DNA of 19,783 nt from an uncultured Bacilli bacterium (GCA_944331885.1 CALVJF010000008.1:1-19783), one strand, 5' to 3'; shown: positions 7,576 through 14,853, numbered from the stretch's first letter. The notes: a model not told the origin generated them from the letters alone. Made by a program: numbers and translations.

Positions 7576-7953
7576 ATGGATTGTTTATTTTGTAAAATAA
7601 TAGCTGGCGAAGTTCCTAGTAGAAAAATTTATGAAGATGACAAAGTAATTGCTATATTAGATGCTTTTCCTAATGTAGATGGTCATACTTTAATTATTCC
7701 TAAAAAACATTATGCTGATTTTTTAGAAATGCCTGATGAATTAATAATGCACATAAATGGGGTTTGTAAAAAAATTGCACCAATTTTAATCAAAAAAATT
7801 AATGCTGAGTCTTTTTCAATGCGCGTTAATTATGGTACTATGCAAGCGATAAAGCATTATCATTTACATTTATTACCAGATTACGATATAAAAAAGAAAG
7901 CTACTAAGAAGCCGGAAGAAATTTATGAATTGTTAAAAAACATAACCTTTTAA
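7576..7953 (+). CDS. HIT-family nucleotide hydrolase/transferase
   Basis: 125 residues. It opens MDCLFCKIIAGEVPSRKIYED, the standard HIT start with a CxxC zinc pair (C3, C6). The ILDAFPNVDGHTLIIPKKHY core follows, and then the histidine triad in IKHYHLHLLPDY (H-x-H-x-H-x-x), whose middle His forms the covalent nucleotidyl intermediate. Members hydrolyse dinucleoside polyphosphates or aminoacyl/acyl-AMP; the exact substrate cannot be read from sequence. An upstream in-frame ATG (7486) would add 30 residues unlike the family; AGGTGATTTTATG supports 7576. The residues before the triad (NYGTMQAIK) depart somewhat from the common GQxVxH form. It is convergent with the HerA-like gene and shares a bidirectional terminator. 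Confidence 0.92.
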   Translation: MDCLFCKIIAGEVPSRKIYEDDKVIAILDAFPNVDGHTLIIPKKHYADFLEMPDELIMHINGVCKKIAPILIKKINAESFSMRVNYGTMQAIKHYHLHLLPDYDIKKKATKKPEEIYELLKNITF

Positions 7954-7967
7954 TGGTTATGCTTTTT
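7935..7967. terminator. Bidirectional terminator between the HIT and HerA-like genes
   Basis: Inverted repeat CATAACC (7941-7947) / GGTTATG (7955-7961) with a 7-base loop. It is flanked by a run of A on the left (7935-7940) and CTTTTT on the right, so it can act for both convergent genes. The HIT stop codon lies in the loop. Confidence 0.85.
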
Positions 7968-9727
7968 CATTTAAACCAATTAGATGTTAAATCAACACTT
8001 GTACTTTCAGGCATTGGATTTGGTAAATCTAGTTTAGCAATTAATGGAACTTTAAATGCTGTCCCAAAAGCCATAGCTGTTCCAGGTCTTAGAGTTTTAA
8101 TCTTCTCAATATTTTCTGGAGTTACATTTGAAGAAATAGAACTTATTATTTTTAAATCTTCAGGATGAAACATACGAAATACTAAAAAATTGGAACATTG
8201 AGATAAGGCAGTTGTTGATAATTCACTCGGCCTTTGAGTGATAAATCCTAAAATTGTACCATATTTACGTCCTTCTTTGGTAATTCGATCAAATATGTTG
8301 TAGCCAATGATATTTATATCGTTATCGTTTTGAACATATCGGTGGGCTTCTTCTAAAATTAAGTGAATTGGAAAAGATGCACGATGTTCAAGATTAGTTG
8401 TGTAATTAAAAAATAATTTGGCAAACATTTTTGTTAATACTTTAGCAAATCTTTCGTCAATATGGCTAAAGTTCATATTGACAAGTTGAGCAAATTCCCC
8501 ATTTGGGCAAAGGAAAAATTTTTTAATGTAATCTTCCTTGCTAATAACGCCAGGATAATCAAAAAAGCGACGATTATTACTGTTGATAATAGATTGCAAA
8601 CGGACTTTTAGTGTATTTGCTTTATCAAAAACATGTTCTGAGCTTAAAATTCCTTCGTTAATTAGGGCAAATTCAAACGCTCTATATAAATCATCTAGGG
8701 TATAAACAAAATTACCACTTAATTCAATACGATCTAAATTTATTTTAGTAAAATTATCTAGGAAATCAACTACTAAGCCAACGGAATTCATTTTACCTTG
8801 AGCGTCAATATTTAAGCACTGGCGTAGGGTACGATTATATCCTGGTTGAGATATAATCGTATCTAAATTTAATGTTTCGGTATTAAATTGAGTTAAAACT
8901 GCAACAATTTGGTCTCTTACTTGAGTTGAAGATTTACCACTAGCCAAAATATCTTGAATACTTTTAGCAATTATATCATTTTTATATTCAATAACTTTGG
9001 GGTCATCGCTCGTAAATATATAAACTAACTTTAAAGCATTTTCAATGATTGGTAATTGAGAGGTCTCAGTTACATTTAGCAAAATTGCTAAATCATCTAC
9101 TTCTAGAAAATATGCTGGTATAGTTATTAAATTATTATCTATAAGAGCTAAGTCGGTAGTATAGCTTTTAAAGTTTATTCTTGGTAACTTATTAATATCT
9201 TCAAAAGCACGATTATATTCGCCATAAACATCAAATAATATTATATGAGCATTAGTTGGTAGACTTTCAGCGTTATTATAAAATATATTTTGAATAACTC
9301 TAGCAACCCCGCATGATTTACCACTACCAGTATTACCAATAATTGCAAAGTGATTTGAGAAAAAATCATTAATATGAGTTGTAATTTTAAAATTTTCATA
9401 AGTATTTGATGTACCTATTAATAATGTTTGACGATGATTTATGTCTTGGCTACCTATTATTGATTCTAATTCTTTTTTGGTAATAATACGACAGCCAGTT
9501 TGGTATGTTGGTTTTTTTGATACACCTGATGTAAAAATATCGTTTCTAATTTCACCTATTAACATAATTTTAATTACTTGGCTATTCATACCAATTATTT
9601 CTCCAACTATTTTACGATCGTTTTCCGTAAATACAACATGATAATTTAAAATCTGGCTTTCAGGTGCTCCTTTTAAATTTTCAACAGTTAAAATATTTTC
9701 ATTGATATCGATTATTTTTCCAAACAT
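7967..9727 (-). CDS. HerA-like hexameric ATPase (DUF87 family)
   Basis: 586 residues. A small N-terminal beta-barrel-like domain (1-70) precedes the ATPase core. Walker A is GNTGSGKS (131-138); the conserved strand with Asp and Gly-Glu-Tyr (ILFDVYGEY, 163-171) follows; Walker B is HLILEEAH (455-462); a sensor-like segment FITQRPSELS is at 495-504. This is the HerA/FtsK-superfamily DNA translocase layout. HerA works with the nuclease NurA in archaea, and bacterial relatives serve repair or pair with effectors in phage defence (family knowledge). No NurA, SIR2 or nuclease gene lies beside it, so its partner and role are unknown. ATG at 9727 has site AGGTG. Upstream is the RNase J terminator, so it is probably its own unit; a -10-like TATATT precedes it but no convincing -35. 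The stop codon is TGA. Confidence 0.85.
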   Translation of the reverse strand: MFGKIIDINENILTVENLKGAPESQILNYHVVFTENDRKIVGEIIGMNSQVIKIMLIGEIRNDIFTSGVSKKPTYQTGCRIITKKELESIIGSQDINHRQTLLIGTSNTYENFKITTHINDFFSNHFAIIGNTGSGKSCGVARVIQNIFYNNAESLPTNAHIILFDVYGEYNRAFEDINKLPRINFKSYTTDLALIDNNLITIPAYFLEVDDLAILLNVTETSQLPIIENALKLVYIFTSDDPKVIEYKNDIIAKSIQDILASGKSSTQVRDQIVAVLTQFNTETLNLDTIISQPGYNRTLRQCLNIDAQGKMNSVGLVVDFLDNFTKINLDRIELSGNFVYTLDDLYRAFEFALINEGILSSEHVFDKANTLKVRLQSIINSNNRRFFDYPGVISKEDYIKKFFLCPNGEFAQLVNMNFSHIDERFAKVLTKMFAKLFFNYTTNLEHRASFPIHLILEEAHRYVQNDNDINIIGYNIFDRITKEGRKYGTILGFITQRPSELSTTALSQCSNFLVFRMFHPEDLKIISSISSNVTPENIEKIKTLRPGTAMAFGTAFKVPLIAKLDLPNPMPESTSVDLTSNWFK

Positions 9728-9767
9728 TATTACACCTACTCTACATTAATATAGTATCAAATAGAAT

Positions 9768-9795
9768 TAAAAAAGTAAATGTTATCCATTTACTT
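9768..9795 (-). terminator. Terminator after the RNase J-like gene
   Basis: Inverted repeat AAGTAAATG (9773-9781) / CATTTACTT (9787-9795), 5-base loop, followed on the minus strand by six T. It lies directly after the stop codon at 9804-9802. Confidence 0.85.
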
Positions 9796-9801
9796 ATTTG
9801 A

Positions 9802-11436
9802 CTATATTTCTTGAACGACAGCAATTATCATTGGCTTACATTCAGTTTCATTATAAAGATACCTTCCTAATTCTTCTCTAATTTCATTTTTAATTTTATT
9901 AAATTCAATGTAATTATCAAGAATATTTCTCTCAATTATCTCTAAAGAAATTCTTTTAATTTCTTTTATCATTTCGACAGAGTCCTTTACATATATAAAT
10001 CCACGTGTTGTAACTTCTGGTCCAACTAATACTACTTTTTCTTTTTTACTAATTGTTGCACTAATTAATACTATACCATTTTCTCCTAGCATTTCACGAT
10101 CTTTAATTACTAACTCCCCAACATCATCATTACTTTTACCATCAATTAAAACATCATTAACTTTAATGTGATTGAAAGTATCTAATAAATTACCATCTTC
10201 AATTTCAACAATGTCACCATTTTGTTTAAGGATAATATTTTCTGGTTTTATTCCTAAATTTGAGGCAAGGTTGGCATTGCCTACCATATAACGATATTCG
10301 CCTTTAACCGGCATGTAATACTTAGGTTTTAATAAATTAATCATAATCATCAAATCTTCGCTAGAGGCATGATGTAAAATTGACTTTGTTTTAGGAATAG
10401 AAACAATTTTGCAACCATGCATTGCTAAATCATTTTCTACTTTTACAAGAATTTTTTCACTGCTGTCATAGCGAGGTTCAGCAAAAACTATAGCATCATT
10501 ATTTTTTAATTTTATAAATTTATCATATCCATTAATAATCTTTATGATACTAGCATATGGATTTTCTTTATTATCGGCAATTAATAATATTGAATTTGAA
10601 TCTTCAATATTAGATAAATCACCTAAATTATTATCGTCAAAGTCTAAATAACCTTCTTTTTTAGCCATACTAACTATATTTTGTAGTTGTTTACCCATAA
10701 TGATTATTTTACGATGAGAGTTTTTGGCACTATCAAAAATTTCTTGGATCGTATAAAGATGAGTTGGTAAAACTAAAAACATTACACGATTGGGATTATG
10801 ATTTAATGCATCTTTAAATACTGATTTCAAGCGATGATTAGGAGATGTATGACCAATGTGTTCAGAATATACAGATTCACTTAATAATGCCAATACTTTT
10901 TGTTTGCCAATGTATGCAATTTTTCCTAAATCCATTGAATAAGCGCCTTGCATTGTTGGATCAATTAAAAAATCGACGCTATAAACAATAGCTCCATCTT
11001 TAGTATTCAATACATACATGACTGAATCTGGAGTTGAATGACTAACACTGATTGGAAAAATACTTTCAGTACCAAAGTTCAATTTATGATGAGGCTTTAT
11101 CTCAATAATATTTTTTTCGTCAATACCATCATTAACTAATATATATTTTGTAAATTTGGTTGCATATATTTTCAAATCGGGAATGTCTGTTAATAAATCA
11201 GCTACTGCGCCAATATTTTCATAGTGACCGTGTGTTAAGAATAGTCCTTTAATTTTATGACGATTTTTGACTAAGTAACTAAAATCTGGAATTATATAGT
11301 CTATTCCATATAAATTTTCTTGAGCATATTTTAAGCCACAATCAAAGATATATATGTTGTCATTAACCTCAACAACATAACAGTTTTTGCCATTTTCATC
11401 TAATCCACCAATGGCATGGATTTTTATTTTATTCAT
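9802..11436 (-). CDS. RNase J-family metallo-beta-lactamase with degenerate active site (RNase J2-like)
   Basis: 544 residues, the usual size for RNase J (about 555). Beta-lactamase fold from residue 1, beta-CASP insertion in the middle, C-terminal domain after about 440 (VLVGPEVTTRGFIYVKDS). RNase J cuts and trims mRNA and rRNA 5' ends. The metal site is altered: the canonical HxHxDH reads H69-G-H71-Y-E73-N74 (Asp to Glu, His to Asn), and PVHGEYR reads PVKGEYR (His to Lys at 378). H133 (SVSHSTPDS), D155 and H356 remain. This suggests a weak or inactive subunit, as known for RNase J2 paralogues that work with an active J1; no J1 is in the window. Start at 11436 has a weak ribosome site (AGAAAGTAGATGA), and a clear promoter lies at 11484-11512. 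Monocistronic, with its own terminator. Confidence 0.88.
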   Translation of the reverse strand: MNKIKIHAIGGLDENGKNCYVVEVNDNIYIFDCGLKYAQENLYGIDYIIPDFSYLVKNRHKIKGLFLTHGHYENIGAVADLLTDIPDLKIYATKFTKYILVNDGIDEKNIIEIKPHHKLNFGTESIFPISVSHSTPDSVMYVLNTKDGAIVYSVDFLIDPTMQGAYSMDLGKIAYIGKQKVLALLSESVYSEHIGHTSPNHRLKSVFKDALNHNPNRVMFLVLPTHLYTIQEIFDSAKNSHRKIIIMGKQLQNIVSMAKKEGYLDFDDNNLGDLSNIEDSNSILLIADNKENPYASIIKIINGYDKFIKLKNNDAIVFAEPRYDSSEKILVKVENDLAMHGCKIVSIPKTKSILHHASSEDLMIMINLLKPKYYMPVKGEYRYMVGNANLASNLGIKPENIILKQNGDIVEIEDGNLLDTFNHIKVNDVLIDGKSNDDVGELVIKDREMLGENGIVLISATISKKEKVVLVGPEVTTRGFIYVKDSVEMIKEIKRISLEIIERNILDNYIEFNKIKNEIREELGRYLYNETECKPMIIAVVQEI

Positions 11437-11483
11437 AATTCATCTACTTTCTTTTTTAAATAATAAAGGCTTTTGACTTAGTG

Positions 11484-11512
11484 ATTATAACAAATTTTTT
11501 TGAAAATAGCAA
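11484..11512 (-). promoter_or_regulatory. sigma-A promoter of the RNase J-like gene
   Basis: On the minus strand TTGCTA (11512-11507), 17-base spacer, perfect TATAAT (11489-11484). Predicted leader is about 40 bases. Confidence 0.8.
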
Positions 11513-11530
11513 ATACTAATTAAGATATAC

Positions 11531-11561
11531 AAAAAATCCAAGAGATTATTCTTTGGATTTT
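11531..11561 (-). terminator. Terminator after the deacetylase-like gene
   Basis: Inverted repeat AAAATCCAA (11533-11541) / TTGGATTTT (11553-11561), 11-base loop, ending on the minus strand in a run of T (11536-11531). It overlaps the stop codon. Confidence 0.8.
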
Positions 11562-12343
11562 AAGTTTTGATTTTCAGATAATAATTCACTTAAATATACT
11601 AAATCTAATCCTTGATATTTTATTTGGCTAATTAATATTTCTACATCACTAATATTGGTTCCATTTTCAATAAAAATAATACTACCATTACTGATATTAT
11701 TTTTTATTGTAGCTATGTTGTTATTTGTTAAAATTATTGATGGTTTAACAAGCAAATATTCTTTTTTTTGACATTGACTAATATTAACAGGAGAATTAAC
11801 AAGGCATATTTTTGTATTACGTTTTTGTGAATTAAGTTTATTATCTAAATTAAGAAAATTTTCTTCTTTAGATTCACTATTAATTAATTCTAACGTATCA
11901 TTATAATTATCTAAAGTTGCTAACATAGAAACAAAATAAGAACTTTTTTGAAAATAATTTATTAAATTCGAATCATCATCAATAATTATTGCAACTTGGC
12001 GCAGTTGAGGATTACCGGAAATGATTATTTTATCTTTATTATTAGAAAGAGATATTTCTGGTTTTATATTATCAAATACTAAATAATATTCGTTAAATAT
12101 GCCAAAAGATTTCATAGTTTGAAAGCTTTTGTTAACATTTACTTCTCTACCATAGATTCCTGGAATTATTGTATTATCTTCAATAATAGCATTGACTGGT
12201 TCGATTAATTGTTCATCTTTTATCTCATTAATACTTTGCATAATAGGATTTTTATTTTGAACAAAAATTGCTGCTTTTTCAGTATAATAAAAACTAAATA
12301 TTATAAAAGCACCTAGCCCTAAATACTCAAATAGTTTTTTCAA
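11546..12343 (-). CDS. Membrane-anchored polysaccharide-deacetylase-like protein, probably non-catalytic
   Basis: 265 residues from a TTG start. One N-terminal membrane segment (about 6-22) is followed by a conserved-looking stretch EDNTIIPGIYGREVNVNKSFQTMK (about 55-78). The distal part resembles a NodB/polysaccharide deacetylase fold: VAIIIDDD (118-124), a VKPSIIL strand, then GSIIFIENG and the closing LDLVYLSELLSE, which match the final strands of that family. The usual Asp and His-x-x-x-His metal ligands are not seen, so enzyme activity is doubtful. The assignment rests on pattern recognition, not on catalytic residues. A GTG at 12352 is possible but overlaps the ribosome site; AGGTGA is correctly spaced for the TTG at 12343. 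It lies between two terminators, so it is monocistronic; only a weak -10-like TAAACT was seen upstream. Confidence 0.6.
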   Translation of the reverse strand: MKKLFEYLGLGAFIIFSFYYTEKAAIFVQNKNPIMQSINEIKDEQLIEPVNAIIEDNTIIPGIYGREVNVNKSFQTMKSFGIFNEYYLVFDNIKPEISLSNNKDKIIISGNPQLRQVAIIIDDDSNLINYFQKSSYFVSMLATLDNYNDTLELINSESKEENFLNLDNKLNSQKRNTKICLVNSPVNISQCQKKEYLLVKPSIILTNNNIATIKNNISNGSIIFIENGTNISDVEILISQIKYQGLDLVYLSELLSENQNLKSKE

Positions 12344-12390
12344 AAAAATCACCTATTTAAGTTTATGATTAAAGTTTAATTTTAAGCATT

Positions 12391-12415
12391 AAAAAAATCG
12401 GTTTAACCGATTTTT
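12391..12415 (-). terminator. Terminator after the larger XRE regulator gene
   Basis: Perfect 11-bp inverted repeat AAAAATCGGTT (12393-12403) / AACCGATTTTT (12405-12415) around one central base, followed by seven T on the minus strand. It overlaps the stop codon of the XRE gene. Confidence 0.88.
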
Positions 12416-12759
12416 GTTTTAATTAACTCTGCTGTTCTTTTAGGATCAGCTATAATAATATTATAAACTAATTTATTCTTTTTTAATTCCTCTAAAAAAA
12501 CAATTTCTTCTTTCGTTAAAGTAGTTATTGTTTCTTCTTGATTTGAAAAAGTTTTAATTAAGTAATCTGCACCTATTAAATAATCTGAAGTAACATTAAA
12601 TATTTGCATTAAGTCAATTATATTTTCGATTGTTGGAGTTCTAGTTTGTTTTTCATAGGAACAAATAGTAGATTTTTTTACACCAATCAAATCGCCCAAT
12701 TCTTTTTGAGATAGATTTTTTTCTTTTCTTAGCTTTCTTAAGCGGTCTCCTCTTATCAT
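12403..12759 (-). CDS. XRE-family transcriptional regulator
   Basis: 118 residues. The N-terminal helix-turn-helix (about 4-60) reads RLRKLRKEKNLSQKELGDLIGV, then KSTICSYEKQTRTPTIENI and LMQIFNVTSDYLIG, the standard Cro/CI-type (HTH_3) layout. The C-terminal 50 residues are charged and helical (TKEEIVFLEELKKN), a likely dimerisation segment. Upstream in-frame ATGs (12819, 12780) lack ribosome sites; GAGGCGATAG before the ATG at 12759 decides the start. It is divergent from the small XRE gene at 12871, with 111 bases between the starts, so the two probably regulate one another or themselves. Target unknown. Confidence 0.9.
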   Translation of the reverse strand: MIRGDRLRKLRKEKNLSQKELGDLIGVKKSTICSYEKQTRTPTIENIIDLMQIFNVTSDYLIGADYLIKTFSNQEETITTLTKEEIVFLEELKKNKLVYNIIIADPKRTAELIKTKIG

Positions 12760-12778
12760 ACTATCGCCTCTTTGCGTC

Positions 12779-12784
12779 ATTATA
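12779..12784 (-). promoter_or_regulatory. -10 box of the larger XRE gene
   Basis: Perfect TATAAT on the minus strand, about 20 bases upstream of the ATG at 12759. No good -35 lies 16-18 bases further up (AACAAA at 17), which would fit an activated or weak promoter. Confidence 0.45.
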
Positions 12785-12835
12785 AACTTGGCAATTTTAA
12801 ATTTGTTAATAGTACACATTTAGTCAACTTTAATC

Positions 12836-12864
12836 TTGATTATTTAATTTTCTTTATTTATAAT
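12836..12864 (+). promoter_or_regulatory. sigma-A promoter of the small XRE gene, leaderless layout
   Basis: TTGATT (12836-12841), 17-base spacer, perfect TATAAT (12859-12864). Only six bases (gtatat) separate the -10 from the ATG at 12871, so the expected transcription start falls on the A of the start codon. Confidence 0.75.
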
Positions 12865-12870
12865 GTATAT

Positions 12871-13071
12871 ATGAAAGCAAATAAATTAAGATTATTAAGA
12901 ATCAAAAACAAGTTTTCGGGAATGGACATGGCTAAAATGGTGGGAATTAGTAGATCATACTATTATCAAATCGAATATGGTCAAAAACGTTTATCTTACG
13001 ACTTGGCAATAAAAATAGCGAAAGTATTTAAGAAAAAACCTGATGCGGTATTTTACGATGATTTTTCATGA
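12871..13071 (+). CDS. Small XRE/Cro-type regulator, apparently leaderless
   Basis: 66 residues, nearly all helix-turn-helix: KLRLLRIKNKFSGMDMAKMVGI, SRSYYYQIEYGQKRLS, then a helix IAKVFKKKPDAVFYDDF. Its size and shape match Cro-like or immunity-type regulators. There is no Shine-Dalgarno upstream, and the promoter -10 ends six bases before the ATG, so the mRNA should begin with AUG. An earlier in-frame ATG (12772) would add 33 residues unlike the family and lies upstream of the promoter. It ends in TGA. Its last 19 bases overlap the end of the convergent SSB gene. Together with the divergent larger XRE gene it looks like a two-repressor switch, possibly left by a mobile element, though no other element genes are nearby. 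Confidence 0.85.
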   Translation: MKANKLRLLRIKNKFSGMDMAKMVGISRSYYYQIEYGQKRLSYDLAIKIAKVFKKKPDAVFYDDFS

Positions 13072-13397
13072 TCATCTTTTTTGCTGGATAAAAAAGTTAC
13101 TTTTTCAGCAATTATTTCTGTTTGATAATATTTAGTTTGATCATCTTTAGTTATTAGACTACCCTGAAGACGGCCTTTTATACCAATAATATCTCCAGTA
13201 TGACAATATTCTTTAGTGTTTTGGGCAATGCCGTCCCATAAAACACATTTTAAAAAATCTGTTTCATATATGCCATCAGCGTTTTTGTAAGGTCGAGGTA
13301 CTGCAACGACAACATTGGATACTTTTTTACCATTTTCTTTGTCAACTATTTCAGGATCTTTAGTAAGACGTCCAACTAAAACTACTTGATTTAACAT
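13053..13397 (-). CDS. Short single-stranded DNA-binding protein (SsbB-like)
   Basis: 114 residues. It starts MLNQVVLVGRLTKDPEI and continues with an OB-fold typical of bacterial SSB: VSNVVVAVPRPYKN, ETDFLKCVLWDGIAQNTKEYC, GDIIGIKGRLQG and YYQTEIIAEKVTFLS. After the OB-fold it stops almost at once (KKDDHEKSS), with no linker and no acidic DDDIPF-type tip. That makes it like Bacillus SsbB, a competence-linked paralogue, rather than the replicative SsbA; a second, full-length SSB is expected elsewhere. The ATG at 13397 has an excellent AAAGGAGG site; the longer form from 13418 would pass through it. Promoter TTGCAC/TTTGCA with TATATT lies just upstream. Confidence 0.88.
   Translation of the reverse strand: MLNQVVLVGRLTKDPEIVDKENGKKVSNVVVAVPRPYKNADGIYETDFLKCVLWDGIAQNTKEYCHTGDIIGIKGRLQGSLITKDDQTKYYQTEIIAEKVTFLSSKKDDHEKSS
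13057..13082 (+). terminator. Weak terminator of the small XRE gene
   Basis: Inverted repeat GATGAT (13057-13062) / ATCATC (13071-13076) followed by six T. The stem is short and A+T-rich, and it lies inside the end of the SSB gene. Confidence 0.4.
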
Positions 13398-13416
13398 ATT
13401 TCCTCCTTTCTCTGTC

Positions 13417-13445
13417 AATATATCATTGGCTTATTTAGTGTGCAA
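13417..13445 (-). promoter_or_regulatory. Probable promoter of the SSB gene
   Basis: On the minus strand TATATT (13422-13417) with TTGCAC (13445-13440) at 17 bases, or TTTGCA at 18 bases. The -10 is good, the -35 poor. Confidence 0.5.
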
Positions 13446-13526
13446 ATCTAACAATTTTAGTTTTAGTTAATTTAAATTAATAGCTTTTAAATTTTTTAAT
13501 TATGATAATATTTGATTTTTGTATTT

Positions 13527-13562
13527 AAAAAAGTAATGAATTTTCAAATTCATTACTTTTTT
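13527..13562. terminator. Terminator after sufB
   Basis: Perfect 17-bp inverted repeat (13527-13543 / 13546-13562), core AAGTAATGAA / TTCATTACTT, with A runs and T runs at the outer ends so that it can act in either direction. It overlaps the sufB stop codon. It is the longest stem in the window. Confidence 0.88.
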
Positions 13563-14853
13563 AAATTTCTTTAAGTAAACGATTTAATTCTACTGCATAC
13601 TCTAATGGCAATTCTTTTTTAAAATCACTTATAAATCCCATTATTAATAATTCCTTAGCATTGTTTTCTGATAAACCTTTACTCATTAAGTAAAATAATT
13701 TTTCTTCATTAATTTTGGAAACGGTAGCTTCATGTTCTAAAATTGACGTTTGATTTGAAACTATATTTTGCGGGTAGGTATCGCTTTTTGAAAGTGAATC
13801 GAGGATTATTGTGTCACATTTAATTGAAGCAACTGAATCGTGTGCTTTATTGATAATTTTTGTTGTTCCTCGATAATTACATATTCCACCATCGGAAGCT
13901 ATAGATTTACTAATTATATTACTTTTAGTAAATGGTGCTAAGTGAATCATTTTGGCACCGGCATCTAAAATTTGGCCTTTTTTGGCATAAGCAATGCTTA
14001 AAGAATTTCCGCTTGCATATGGACCATTAAGGATGCATGATGGATATTTCATAGTAATGTGGCTGCCAATATTTCCATCAATCCATTCCATTTTGCCAAA
14101 TGATTCAACTATTGCTCTCTTTGTAACTAAGTTATATACGTCGTTTGACCAATTTTGAATAGTTGAATAACGGCAAATAGCTCCCTCTTTAACAAATATT
14201 TCAACAACACCGGCATGTAATGAAGTTGTCGAGTAGCTTTTGGCAGTACACCCTTCTATGTATGACAAAGATGAATTCTCGTCAACGATAATAATTGTTC
14301 TTTCAAATTGACCTAAAGATTCAGAGTCGATACGGAAATAACTTTGTAATGGACGGTCTAATTTAGTATTTGGAGGTATATATATGAATGATCCTCCACT
14401 CCAAGCCGCACCATTTAAAGCTGTATATTTATTTTCGTCATATTTAACTAAGGAATTAAAATATTGTTTAAACAAGTCTGGATATTTTTGAAGAGCATCA
14501 TCAGTAGAAGTAAATATTACATGTTGTGGCAAACTCTGATTATGGTAAACCACTTCACTTTCGTATTGATTAGTAACACCCCCAAGATAGTTTTTTTCAG
14601 CATCAATAACACCTAGTTCTTTGAAAGTTGTTCGAATATTGCATGGAACTGAGTTCCAGTCATCTGTTAAATGAGAGGTATTACTTTTATAATAATTTAT
14701 TTTGTTAAAATCTATTTCTATTTTGGGGCCAAATTTAGGGTTGTCTAGTTCTTCAAATTTGGCAAGGGATTTAAGGCGAAAGTCTAACATCCATTGCGGT
14801 TCTTTTTTTCTTTTAGATAATTCAATTATAAAACTTTTGTCCAATTTCTTCAT
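13561..14853 (-). CDS. sufB: Fe-S cluster assembly scaffold SufB
   Basis: 430 residues. SufB works with SufC and SufD in the cytosol to build Fe-S clusters. Diagnostic stretches: EPQWMLDFRLKSL near the start, FGKMEWIDGNIGSHITMKYP (252-271), SIASDGGICNYRGT, then ASIKCDTIILDSLSKSDTYP (342-361) with the conserved Cys C346. HEATVSKINEEKLFYLMSKG (374-393) and ELPLEYAVELNRLL at the end follow. These are SufB rather than SufD features. Length is near the Firmicutes norm (about 465). The ATG at 14853 is preferred over the GTG at 14862; the ribosome site is weak. It has its own promoter and a strong terminator and no sufC, sufD, sufS or sufU on either side, so it is an isolated copy in this window. 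Confidence 0.93.
   Translation of the reverse strand: MKKLDKSFIIELSKRKKEPQWMLDFRLKSLAKFEELDNPKFGPKIEIDFNKINYYKSNTSHLTDDWNSVPCNIRTTFKELGVIDAEKNYLGGVTNQYESEVVYHNQSLPQHVIFTSTDDALQKYPDLFKQYFNSLVKYDENKYTALNGAAWSGGSFIYIPPNTKLDRPLQSYFRIDSESLGQFERTIIIVDENSSLSYIEGCTAKSYSTTSLHAGVVEIFVKEGAICRYSTIQNWSNDVYNLVTKRAIVESFGKMEWIDGNIGSHITMKYPSCILNGPYASGNSLSIAYAKKGQILDAGAKMIHLAPFTKSNIISKSIASDGGICNYRGTTKIINKAHDSVASIKCDTIILDSLSKSDTYPQNIVSNQTSILEHEATVSKINEEKLFYLMSKGLSENNAKELLIMGFISDFKKELPLEYAVELNRLLKEI

Noticed and set aside
9441..9641. Plus-strand open frame opposite the start of the HerA-like gene
   Set aside because: Antisense to conserved N-terminal sequence, with no ribosome site or promoter.
7967..9727. HerA-based anti-phage defence system
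   Set aside because: No effector or nuclease gene is next to it; the neighbours are housekeeping genes with separate terminators. Kept only as a finding about a missing partner.
12759..13071. Complete prophage or integrative element around the XRE pair
   Set aside because: No integrase, excisionase, relaxase or attachment repeats are visible; the flanks are ordinary genes.
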